From positions 280,210 through 290,260 of the forward strand of contig LSYV01000004.1 in NCBI GenBank assembly GCA_001584585.1: 10,051 nucleotides of DNA, given 5' to 3'. Made by a program: the position numbers and the translations under genes. Source of the stretch: Gonium pectorale. Its lineage: Eukaryota > Chlorophyta > Chlorophyceae > Chlamydomonadales > Volvocaceae. Below the pieces are notes generated by a model, which did not search any database, had not been told where the DNA came from, and was given only the letters and a program-made list of their open reading frames with translations. Every line of letters starts with the position of its first letter. The first letter of the stretch is position 1. Below are positions 1 to 8,600 of the stretch, piece by piece.

Positions 1-3000
1 AGCGGGCCAACACGTCGCTGCAGGGAGGGGGAAGGGGGAGGGGAGGGGGCCGAGATAGCGGAGCGGAGGGGAGGGGAGGGGAGAGCAGGAGGACAGGGGT
101 TGGCACCGGTGTGACAGTGCCCTGGCGGATGGGGCGCGAGAGGACATGAGGCGCCTCGCCTCGCCTCAACGCGCCCCGCCCCGCCCTGTTCCTCACCGGA
201 TGGTGAAGAAGTTCCCCAGGCTCTTGGACATCTTCTCGCTGTCCACGTTGACGAAGCCGTTGTGCAGCCAGTAGCGAACAAAGTCGGTGCCGTTGTGAAG
301 CTGCGGCGAGGAGGAGCCGGCGCCGTGCTCGTGCTCGTGCCCGTGCCCATGGCCGTCCCCGCGGCCGTGGCTGCGGCCGCACCCGCACGCCGCCTGGCTC
401 TGCGCCAGCTCGTTCTCGTGGTGCGGGAACACCAGGTCGCGGCCGCCTGCGAAAGGGGCGATGGCACGGTAGGGCACAACGTGAGCCAGGGTGGGCCGCC
501 GGGGAAGGGGGCCACGCTAACGCAGCAGGGCGTTTCACATGGTGGTGGCCATGCAGGGGTGGCCAATGTGTCCAAGTCCCGTGGACCACGCCCGGGCCAC
601 ACGGGCCGCATAGCCCCGTGCGCGCCATTGACACGCCCCACCACTCAAGAGGCCGTCACGCAGCCCCCCGGGGCCCCGCGCATGTCCGTGGCGACGGCCC
701 CCTTCCCGATACCACCACCTACCAGCCCCCCCACCCGCCCTTGTCCTCCTGCCGCCCCCGCGCCCGCACGCACCCCCGTGGATGTCGATGACGGGCCCCA
801 TCAGCTCCGCAATCATGGAGCTGCACTCGATGTGCCAGCCCGGCCGGCCGGGACCCCAGGGCGACGGCCAACTGGGCTCGCCGGGCTTGGCCGCCTTCCA
901 CAGCGCAAAGTCGGCGGCCGAGCGCTTGCGGGGATCCACCGCCACGCGCTCGCCGGCACTGACGGGGAGGCGGGGGCATGGTGTTAGCGGGCATGGGAGC
1001 GGGGCGGGGTGGGCGGGGTGCAGGGGTGCTGCGGGCAGCGTGAGCCCTGTGCGAGGCGAGGTGTGGACGTGCCGGACCCCGCCGTCGCCGGGATAGCCTT
1101 TACCCCACCCACCAAGCGCGAACAAAGGCCAACATTGCCCCGTTATGTGCACACCCTGCCACTCGCCGGCATAGGTCCCCCGCACCCCTGTGTGCACCCC
1201 GGCTGCCGTGTTGCATCCTAGACAACGCCCGCCGGCCGCTGAGCCGCACCGGTTGTCCTCCGCCGCCCGCCCGCTGAGCCGGCCGTAGCCGTGCAGCGAG
1301 GCGGTGTCGAAGAACACGTCGCCGCCCTCCACCGCATAGGCATGGCCGTTGCCCATGATGGCCTGGATGGTGGCAATCATGGACGGCACGAAGGCGGTGG
1401 CGCGCGGCTCCAGGGAGGGGGGCAGCACATTGAGGGAAGACATGTCCTGGGGGATGGGTTGAGTGTGAAGCAGGGGTGGGGGGGGGGTGGAGACAAGGTT
1501 TGAGAGAGAAACCTGAGGTTTGAGATGGTGGGGGGGAGAGGGGGAAAAGGGGTCAGCAGGGGTGGGTGTGGGTGTGGCGGAGGGCCGCCTCTGTTGAGCC
1601 GTTCATAAGGCACGTCGGAGACGCCTCTGCTCCCGCGCCTGCGCTTGCCGCACATCTCAGTTCAGGGGCTCAAACAACAGCTCCTCCTTGGCGCCTGTAT
1701 TCGACCTTTGCAGACTGCCAGACATGAGCCCAGCCAATCGGTCCCAACCCCCAGCCTGCCCGCCACTCCACTCCAGCAGCCACCCACCGCGGCGAACTCG
1801 GCGATGAAGCGCTCCGTCAGCTGCTCGGGCGGCACACCGGACTGCAACCGGGACGTCAGGTGGGGCGGGGCGGGGCGGGGCGCCGGACCGTGTCAGCGGG
1901 GAAGGGGCCAGGTAGGACACCGTAGGTGCCTGGAGACATGACAACGACACACGGCAGGGCATGCACGCTCCCAGGAGGATCGCGGAACTCGGGGCCCTCC
2001 CTGCCTATTACCGACGACACCCCCGCACCCGCCCCCGCCCCCGGATCCTCGCTGGCACACCTCCCTCGCATTCCCTCCCTCGTCCCGCCCGCCCACCCGC
2101 CCGCCCCGCCCGCGCCACCTGCTGCGCCCGAGCGATGATCTTGTCGTCGATGTCGGTGAAGTTGCGCACGTAGGTGACGGGATAGCCGCAGGCGTCGCGC
2201 AGGAAGCGGTACAGCGTGTCAAACGCCACGTACACGCGGGCGTGGCCTAGGGGGCGGAGGTGGGGGGGCGGGGGCGAGCGGTGCAGTGGGCGGGGCGGGT
2301 GGCGCTGTTTGCGGGGAACTAGGGATGGGGGAGGTGAAGCGGTAGGGGAAGCGTGTTGGGGCCTGCGACCCATGCGGCAGACGATGCTCGGCAGGTCCGC
2401 GAACTCACGCCGCCCCGTTCTTCAGAGGGCCCGCTGTGCACACGCCGGAGGGTCCATCCGCGTGCCCCCGCCCTCCGCCCACTGCGCCGCTGGTCGCCCC
2501 GCGAGCCCAGCGGGCCCTGCCCCGCCTCGGGCCTCCCACCCCCGTATACGGTGCGCGTCGCCTTCCGCTCCGCCGCGTCAGTGGCTCCGATGTAGCGCCC
2601 GCTCGGCTCCGATGCGCACCAGTTGGCGGTCGGCGGCCGGCGCGGCCCAAGGCCCGCCTTCTTCCCGCCCCGTACACACCCCCCGCCCACGCATCCGCAC
2701 CCATGCCGCCAGAGCTTCCCCGCGGGGACGCACTCATGAGTGGCCACCCCAGCCGGGCCCCAGCCGGGCCCCGGTACTGCAGCGCCCGCCCTCCCATCCG
2801 CCCTCCCTCAGTGCACCCGCCCGCCTTCGCCACTCTCTGCCGCCCCGCCGCCCGCCCTCTCCGCCCCTCCGCCACCACCCACCAATGTGTGAATAGTCGT
2901 ACACCGTGACTCCGCACACGTACATGCTGACGGGCCCTTCGGGCAGGCGCGGCCGAAAGGGCTCCTTCTCTTTGATCATTGTGTTGAAGAAGGCCGCGCG

Positions 3001-3619
3001 CTGGCGCAGCTCAGCTGCGGGTGTGGGGTCGGGAGGTTGGGCAGACGGGTTAGGGGAGAGGGCCGTGGCGGTGAGATAGGGGTGAGGGACGGTGCGGGAG
3101 GGGCAGGGGGAGAGGCGGGGCGGAAGGACTAGAGCTGCATGAGGGCTGTGCAGTGTAGGGGCGATGCCCATTCGAGCAGGAGGGGGCCGGTGGGCGGGGC
3201 AGGGGCCCGCACCAGCGACGGGCGGCAGGTAAGTCGGCACAATCTCGGCCGAGCAAAGCACAGCATACAGAACGGCAGGAAGGAGGCAACGGGACGCGGC
3301 ACAGATGCATGGGACACCGCAAGCCCCCCGTGCGGCCCTCCGCGTCGGCCTCGTGCTGGCCAGCTGGACTCCCTGGCTGTTGGACCCACGCCGGGCGCGC
3401 GTGGTCACCGCCCTGGGCCCGCAAGCCGAAACGCCGCGACCCGCCTTGCGTGGGGACGGAGGAGGAGGCAGCGGCCGGACGCCCCTCCGCGGCGGTCTGC
3501 TGAACCGCCTGAGCAGCGGCCTGCGCGCATGGCCTCGCGGCGACCACTCGTGGCGGACGCTGGCTGGAGAAGGGCGACCAGCGCTGCTGGCGCCGCATCG
3601 CAAGCAAATTTGAAGCCAT
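1..3619 (-). CDS. CARS: Cysteinyl-tRNA synthetase, probably organelle-targeted (8 exons visible, 3' end outside window)
   Basis: Class I synthetase that activates cysteine with ATP and loads it on tRNA-Cys. Exons in transcript order: 3619-3409, 3014-2883, 2246-2119, 1841-1788, 1446-1250, 958-774, 446-197, 17-1. All introns are GT-AG and the phases match, giving 391 codons. Residues 1-70 form a leader rich in Ala, Arg, Gln and Ser with few acidic residues, typical of chloroplast or mitochondrial targeting. The catalytic core follows: [10 protein letters not shown] (Cys104, likely zinc ligand), HIGH at 113-116 split by intron 2, [43 protein letters not shown] (Cys286), [15 protein letters not shown] (His311 and Glu315, likely zinc ligands by family analogy) and KMSKS at 374-378. 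Oddity: a His/Gly-rich insert at about 324-356. The helical and tRNA-binding C-terminal parts lie beyond base 1. The start was chosen at 3619 for its context (AATGGCT); an in-frame ATG at 3724 would add 35 residues. The exon 1 donor (GTGACC, at 3408) is the least certain junction. Confidence 0.93.
18..196 (-). repeat. Intron 7 of the synthetase gene with a GGGGA-type G-rich tract
   Basis: This 179-base intron has donor GTGAGG (196-191) and acceptor CCCTGCAG ending at base 18. The plus strand at 23-49 and 68-81 carries runs of three to five G separated by one or two A, so the pre-mRNA has a long pyrimidine tract before the acceptor. The same runs satisfy the usual G-quadruplex pattern on the template strand. 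The intron is needed because exon 7 otherwise meets a TGA directly after its last codon. Confidence 0.75.
286..384 (-). other. His/Gly-rich insert in the synthetase catalytic domain
   Basis: Synthetase residues about 324-356, between FPHHENE and YWLHNGF. The insert contains RSHGRG, then HGHGHEHEH (residues 335-343), then a Gly/Ser-rich stretch. In bacterial and plant CysRS, as I know the family, only a few residues join these two motifs. The codons for the His run are near-perfect hexamers (two GGGCAC, two GAGCAC), which suggests growth by slippage. The reading frame is kept on both sides, so it is translated sequence and not an unspliced intron. Confidence 0.8.
1862..1881. repeat. Four tandem GGGGC units in synthetase intron 3
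   Basis: Four exact GGGGC copies lie about 20 bases upstream of the exon 4 acceptor on the transcript, where they read as GCCCC. They fit a pyrimidine-rich tract and could form a G-quadruplex on the plus strand. Confidence 0.6.
2751..2772. repeat. Two tandem 11-base units in synthetase intron 2
   Basis: The unit AGCCGGGCCCC occurs twice in direct succession within the longest intron of this gene (636 bases). That intron has no added exon I can support: the HIGH motif joins exactly across it. Confidence 0.6.
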
Positions 3620-3627
3620 TATCCTAG

Positions 3628-3661
3628 AGCTTATGCGCAGCGCAGGGGGCAGCGCTAAGCT
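3628..3661 (-). promoter_or_regulatory. Inverted repeat directly upstream of the synthetase start codon
   Basis: On the transcript strand, AGCTTAGCGC (3661-3652) can pair with GCGC-A-TAAGCT (3638-3628). This gives a 10-base-pair stem with one bulged base and a 13-base loop. The stem ends 8 bases before the ATG at 3619, so it would sit in the 5' leader. A regulatory role is inference only. Confidence 0.45.
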
Positions 3662-3775
3662 TGCGCACTTCAAGTATCTCCGATGCCCGCCCTGCCTCGG
3701 GCAACGATTGCAATTGTGCAACAATCAAAAAGCTTCATGGGCATTGTAACCTTGCGCCCACGGCTTGGGCGATCC

Positions 3776-3794
3776 AGCGGTTGGCACAACCGCT
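3776..3794. repeat. Perfect 8-base inverted repeat in the shared promoter
   Basis: AGCGGTTG-GCA-CAACCGCT has eight paired bases around a three-base centre. The flanking CCAG and CTGG could lengthen the stem past a two-base bulge. The dyad form would suit a dimeric DNA-binding protein; no such protein is identified. Confidence 0.5.
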
Positions 3795-3929
3795 TTCTGG
3801 CCCACTGCTCCACCAGCGCTTCACGAGTTATTGCTTTGTGAAGCACTTGTGTACGCAATCAATCTATCATCCTGCATTCCCATCACTGGGTGTTGCGTTG
3901 CTCCTACTCGCTGCCGACTCTACCGCTTT

Positions 3930-3941
3930 GCTACTAGTAGC
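3930..3941. repeat. Perfect 12-base palindrome upstream of PET191
   Basis: GCTACTAGTAGC reads the same on both strands and lies 65 bases before the PET191 start codon. It could be a protein-binding site in the promoter or leader. A palindrome of this length can also arise by chance. Confidence 0.45.
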
Positions 3942-4006
3942 GTCATTGATTGTGCTGAAGCGTTGAAATCGTGTTAGCTTTCAGTTGACGGCAGAGGGGC
4001 GCTGGT

Positions 4007-4428
4007 ATGCCCGGAAGCTCGAGAGCGGCAACGTCATCGGCCTGCAAAGGCCTGCTGACGAAGTACGCGGAGTGCCTGCGCCATACAGAGTGCATGACGG
4101 TAAGCAGCGGTACAGATGGACACCGGCCTTCGGCACTGGTGGGCACCGCAGGAAAACTGCGTAACCCGACACTTAACTGCACGCGCTCTGCTTTTGAACT
4201 CTCCTGCTTATCAACTCAGTCTCGGCATCTTCGCAACAGTCCCCCTTCCCTCTGCACACGCGTACACACACCCGTGTGCGCCTACCCACCCAGGTCAAGG
4301 GCCAGGGCGTCAAGGAGTGCATGGCGGAGAAGGCCCCTGAGTGCGAGCAGTATCGCTACGCACTCTTTCAATGTCGCCGAGGAACCGCAGATGCGCGCAC
4401 GCGCATCCAGGGCAACAAGGGGTATTGA
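4007..4428 (+). CDS. PET191: PET191/COA5-type twin CX9C cytochrome c oxidase assembly factor (2 exons, complete)
   Basis: A 75-residue protein encoded by exons 4007-4099 and 4294-4428, joined in phase 0 across a 194-base intron (donor GTAAGC, acceptor CACCCAG). The product has six cysteines: C13-X9-C23, C29, C40 and C48-X9-C58. This is the twin CX9C pattern of PET191/COA5, and it keeps the family signatures CKGL near the N-terminus, ECxxxxAPEC, an aromatic-rich YRYALFQCRRG stretch and the C-terminal RTRIQGNKGY. Length and ending match the yeast and human proteins. In those organisms it acts in the mitochondrial intermembrane space, is needed to assemble complex IV, and has no cleaved presequence; its disulfides fit oxidative trapping by Mia40. 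The extra Ser/Ala residues before the first cysteine are unremarkable. Its start codon is 387 bases from that of the divergent synthetase gene. Confidence 0.94.
4254..4279 (+). repeat. Inverted repeat near the PET191 intron acceptor
   Basis: GCACACG (4254-4260) and CGTGTGC (4273-4279) can form a 7-base-pair stem with a 12-base loop. It ends 14 bases before the first base of exon 2. The loop contains the CA-rich tract, so folding might affect recognition of the branch point or acceptor. This is a weak inference. Confidence 0.35.
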
Positions 4429-5551
4429 ACCTTGGGAGACCAGGCGGGGCGCACGCCCCTGATACCGCACGAGGAGCGACGGCTGATGGGCTGGGATGCC
4501 GCCCGCCAAGGAGCATGCGGCCTTACTGAGGCGCGTGTCGGAGGCGCCGTGGAGCATGTGGCGAGGGGTCTATGGAGTCGATGGTTATGGCGGTTGGCGG
4601 TGAGCTACTACACTATGCCGGTTTGGCCACGGCCATGTCAGGCTTTTGGAACGGAGCTTGCAGCGTCCGTCGCAGATGTGTTGCATCGGGGCCACCTACT
4701 GTGTGCTCTGGGCGGAGCCTGCACTCCCCGAACTCGAGCTCCATCCGGAGCGCTGGCGCGGTGGCCGCTCGATCCGTTCAAGCGGCAACCTGTCGGGCAC
4801 GTGGAAGGGGAGAGGAGGGTCAATGTTGGGATCGACGGCACGGACCGGACGGTTGCCGCGGTACACTCTTGGTGGCGCTAGGACGGGCTTGCTGCTCAAG
4901 CAGGTCTAACGCGGTTCGCGAAGGATGCATTGCCGTGGTGCAGCTATGATGGCCCGACCCCACGAGGTGGTCCCGGCACCTGGCTCCTGTGTTGTGGCCG
5001 CTAGGCAACTGGCACGGCAGCGGATGGCTTCTGGAACTAAGGGATCAGCGTTAGGGGATGCGGGTTGCAGGTGAAGTTTATAATGGCTTGGTTTGGTTCA
5101 TTCATGGGCCGTAAGGATGGAGAGGCGTCTGGCGTACGGATACGCGAGTGCAGCGCTGGCGCGGAGCCTGACAGGTCCTCGGAGGCCGCATCTGCGGAAT
5201 TCAAACTAATAGCGCCATACTGGGTTTGCTCGGCGTAAGCTTGGCGTATGTGGCGACAGGTGGCGAGCAGTGAGGGATCATGTGGCGGGAGTACCTGGAC
5301 ATAGGTTGTCGTTGTGGGGTCGGCGCCCCCCCCCACCCCGCTCTCAAGGTCTGTATCAAGACAAAGTCGTGGACAGCTACACATAAGTATGGGTGTAGGG
5401 AGACATGTAGTGTGTGCACCTGTGCCGTTTGCACGGATCAGGAAGCCGATAGCCGAAGTGCCGAACAAGCTGACTAGCTGAGCTGCTGACGACCTGAGGA
5501 GAAACAACCGTTGGTAGTTGCCGCCTCCAACTGCCAACTGTGCGTGCCGCC

Positions 5552-5579
5552 CCAATCCGTGACCGTTTACATAAAATTA
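5552..5579 (+). promoter_or_regulatory. Possible NOC4 core promoter (CCAAT and TATA-like elements)
   Basis: CCAAT (5552-5556) is followed by the AT-rich ATAAAATTA (5571-5579), about 120 bases before the proposed NOC4 start codon. This would place initiation near 5600 with a leader of about 100 bases. Position and composition are suggestive only. Confidence 0.25.
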
Positions 5580-5677
5580 GAACATGAACAGCACATAGTT
5601 TACAGACAAGGCTGGAGCACGCGGACCAACTTCTGCAAGTGGCCAGCTTGCCTTCCCTACATTAATGAGGCCGACCT

Positions 5678-5682
5678 TGTAA
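5678..5682 (+). terminator. Possible poly(A) signal TGTAA for PET191
   Basis: TGTAA is the common polyadenylation signal in Chlamydomonas-like algae. This is the only plus-strand copy between the PET191 stop and the NOC4 start. Its use would give PET191 a 3' untranslated region of about 1.25 kb ending almost at the NOC4 start codon, so it may be coincidental. Confidence 0.25.
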
Positions 5683-5697
5683 TTCACTTCTAGGATA

Positions 5698-8600
5698 ATG
5701 GCTGACATAGGCACGGTAAACAGCTTGGTATCTGAGCTTGTCAGCAGCGGCCGTGCGAAGGCCAACAATGTCGTCAAGCTGCTATTGCTTATGGCCACCT
5801 GCAAGCAAGAGGCAAGAGTACTTGGGACTGTCGACGTCGCCGCCGGCATCGGCACATGGGAGCACCAAGCTTGCTGGGAGTGGCTCTTGGCAATAAGCTC
5901 TGGTGTTGGCTTGTTCACGCACTTACGGTTATGTCGCCTGTGTTGTCTGCGCCATACCCATCAGGCCGCCCTCAAAACGGCCATCCAGGGCCTGAAGCAG
6001 TTCTTCGTGGCTGCGGGCCAGGACGGACACCTAGGGGAGGAGGCGGGAGTGGCGGGTGTGTCCCGGCCGGTCAAGCGCCAGAAGGTGCGGCGTCAGGGGC
6101 CACGGAATGGCGTAGGGGCGGGCATGGGCTGGCGGGGCGCGTGGCGAGTTAAGGAGCACACCCAATGGCCAGCCGTGCTTTTAACGAAAATCTGCGAGTA
6201 TGTGCGTGAGGACTATGCAAGGCAATAGCTGCTCTGCCGCCCCTCCTGCTTACTAGAGCAGGAGGGGGGGTCTCTTCACTCGACGATAGTTTCGTGTGCG
6301 GAGAGTGCAGATAGGCGCAACCCTAGGAATCCTGCCTCTAGCCACGGTGTGACAAGCTGCTGGTCGCCTCCCCTCCCCCACCGGTCCCTTGCTGCCTCAT
6401 GTGCCTGGCCGCGCAACGCAGGTGGGCGCGGAGCAGGACTCTGCAGCCGACGGCGCCGCAGCCCCGGGCCCCGCCCCTGCGGACGCCGACGCGCAGTACC
6501 GCGAGTGGCTCGGACGCCAGTACGGCAACTATGTACGGCAGCTGCTAGCCCTCTCCACGGGCAGCGCCGCCGGAGCACCGCAGCCGCCGGCTGCCGCGCG
6601 CAGCGCGGGTGTTGCGGTTGTGTCCGCGGCGGCACTCATGGAGTGCGTTCGCAGCGAGGGCGGCCCGGGCAGCTTCTCGGGGCCCTTGTACGGCCGCTTC
6701 CTGGCGGGTCTCCTGAGCAGCCCGGCGGCGCGGCCCGAGGTGTTCTCCCTGCTGTTCTCCAAGTACCTGTCCATGGCGGGTGCGTCTGGCGAAGGCTACC
6801 GGGCTGCCGGGCTACACGACTGTCGGGGGCGGGAGGGGTCCACAGGGCGGATGCAGCGGTAGGCTTGTGGGGGTGGACATTGGGCAGGGAGCAGGGCTAG
6901 GCCATGAAGCGGGGGCAACAAGCACCGCCACGCCGGCCGTGTGCGCGCGTACTGGTAGGGTAGCCAGGTGTGTGTTGGGCACGCCCAGTTGCAGCTACAG
7001 AACAGGCCACAGCTAGTAGTCGTCGCCCCTTCGGCCGGTAATGTTCCGCTTCCTGCCTCCCTGGCCACTCATTGTTCGGCCTGGTGGCAACTCCCCTGTG
7101 CCCGCCCTATCTGCGTCCCGCCCAGACGTTCGCTTCTACACGCTGGCGGCCGTGAGGGCTCTGGCGACCAAGTACGGAGACGCGGCGCTGCGGGGAGCGG
7201 CGCCGGTGTCGGAGGCAGACGAGGGCGAGAGCGAGGACGGGGGCGAGGCGGGTGCGTGGCGCATGCGTACTGCGGGCGGGGCGTTGGGCGAGCGGGCGGA
7301 CGGGGCCATAGATGGGAGGAGCTCAGTGTTGCACCGGCCTTGGCCTACATTGCCCCAGGTCCCTGCTAGCTGCGCAGTCGTTCTCCCATTCCAAAGCTGA
7401 TCTCGCCGACATGCGTATGCAGGCGCAGCGGCTGCCGGCGAGGCGGCGCTAGCGGCGGCGGCCGGTTCCAGCGGCGGCGCCTCCGCCTCCGCTTCCTCCG
7501 TTCCCCAGCTCAGCCTGCCCGACCTGGCGCGCAACGCATTCGACGTGCTGAGCCGGCTGGAGCCGGAGCTGCCCGCCGACCCAGCCGAGTGGGCGACGTG
7601 GTGCGGGGCAGCCGAGGTGCGGAGGGGGGCCGGCGAACCGAGGGGGGCGGAGGAAAGAAGGGCGTGCTCACTGGGGAGGCTGGGTTAGTGCGTGCCATCC
7701 CGCCCGAAATCTCGAATAGGGGAGGGGCGGAGCGGTCGGGGGCCGGGTTGGAGGCAGCTGGCGGGCTGGTGGACTGCGCCGGGGTGCTGAGCTGCCGACC
7801 TGCCAGGGCGGGGCCGGGGATACGGAGGAGGACACTGCGGAGCATGCGGCGCCTGTGCAGCCACTCCGTGGAGAGCAGGAAGAGCGGCTGACCGGCTGAC
7901 CGGGGGCGTTGTATATATCTGCCGCGTCCACTTCACATCTCCGCATTCGCCCCTTTCCCCGCAGTACAAGCTGGTGGTGGCGGCGGTGGACAAGAACGAG
8001 TCGGCGCGCGCGCGGAGAAAGCGTAAGCAGGCTGAGGCGGCGGGCGCTGGAGCGGCCGGGCAGGCGGACGCAGCGCAGGCCAAGGCGCCGGCGCGGCGCG
8101 CGCAGTGGGCCAACCCCAAGATGCAGAAGCGGCTCTTCGGGTGAGCCGCCTTGCGGACGCCGCCAGCGCGCCGTTCACGCTCACGAGGTGCTGTGGGGCC
8201 CCTGCAACCGGGCCCCATCGGTGCCTGGGCGCCGTTGCACCGTACTCTGCCCTGCCGACGGCCCCCACACCGCCCCGCCCCGCCACGGATGTGTCCCCCT
8301 TCCTCATATGTACGTTCCCCCCTCCGGCCTCCGGCACGTACACGCACACGTACCTCACTCTCCCGCAGCGACGCGTGGCTGGCGCTGCTGTCCCTCCCGC
8401 TGCCGCCCGACGTGCTCCGCGGCGCGCTGCTGCGGCTGCCCGGCTCGGTCATCCCCGCGCTGCCCGCGCCCGTGCGGCTGGCGGACTTCCTGACGCACTG
8501 CCTAGGCCGCAGCGGCCTGACGGGCATGCTGGCGCTGCACGGCATCTTCCTCCTGGTAGGCGGGGGAGGGCACGGGAGGGAGGCGGGGAGGTGGGGAGGC

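Larger units (their letters stand above)
3620..4006. promoter_or_regulatory. Divergent promoter and leader region between the synthetase and PET191 genes
   Basis: These 387 bases separate two start codons pointing away from each other, so both promoters and both 5' leaders must lie here or overlap the genes. The stretch is visibly richer in A and T than the coding DNA on either side. It contains three inverted repeats, listed separately. I see no convincing TATA box for either gene. Transcription start sites cannot be placed from sequence alone. Confidence 0.7.
4429..5697 (+). other. Gene-free stretch: PET191 3' untranslated region and NOC4 upstream region
   Basis: No reading frame here shows a recognisable domain, algal-type coding bias or consistent splice phases. 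The longest open frames (plus 4432-4881 and minus 5037-5555) look like chance. The DNA is less GC-rich than the flanking exons. It has a run of nine C at 5326-5334. The chlorophyte poly(A) signal TGTAA is absent on the plus strand until 5678-5682. The left part is most simply the PET191 3' untranslated region and the right end the NOC4 promoter and leader. Confidence 0.65.

Noticed and set aside
262..987. 241-codon plus-strand open frame
   Set aside because: It lies antisense to synthetase exons 6 and 7 and the intron between them. It is Pro/Ala/Arg-rich with no domain, as expected for a shadow of GC-rich coding DNA.
2216..2896. 226-codon plus-strand open frame
   Set aside because: It covers synthetase intron 2, is extremely Pro/Arg-rich and has no recognisable domain. 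The splice sites and the split HIGH motif explain the region better.
3735..3755. TGTAA (3744-3748) as the end of a plus-strand gene
   Set aside because: No plus-strand gene lies upstream; the DNA to the left encodes the synthetase on the other strand.
4432..4881. 149-codon plus-strand open frame just after PET191
   Set aside because: It begins 4 bases after the PET191 stop and shows no family features or algal codon bias; most likely part of the 3' untranslated region.
5037..5555. 172-codon minus-strand open frame in the gene-free stretch
   Set aside because: It has no recognisable domain, no GC-rich third-codon bias and no supporting splice or start context. I treat it as chance, though expression data could change this.
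6240..6267. Reading the hairpin as a bacterial rho-independent terminator
   Set aside because: There is no T-tract after it and the surrounding gene is a spliced eukaryotic gene.
7685..8545. 286-codon minus-strand open frame
   Set aside because: It is antisense to NOC4 exons 6 and 7 and their introns, and is Arg/Ala/Pro-rich without domains. The plus strand there encodes the conserved CBF domain.
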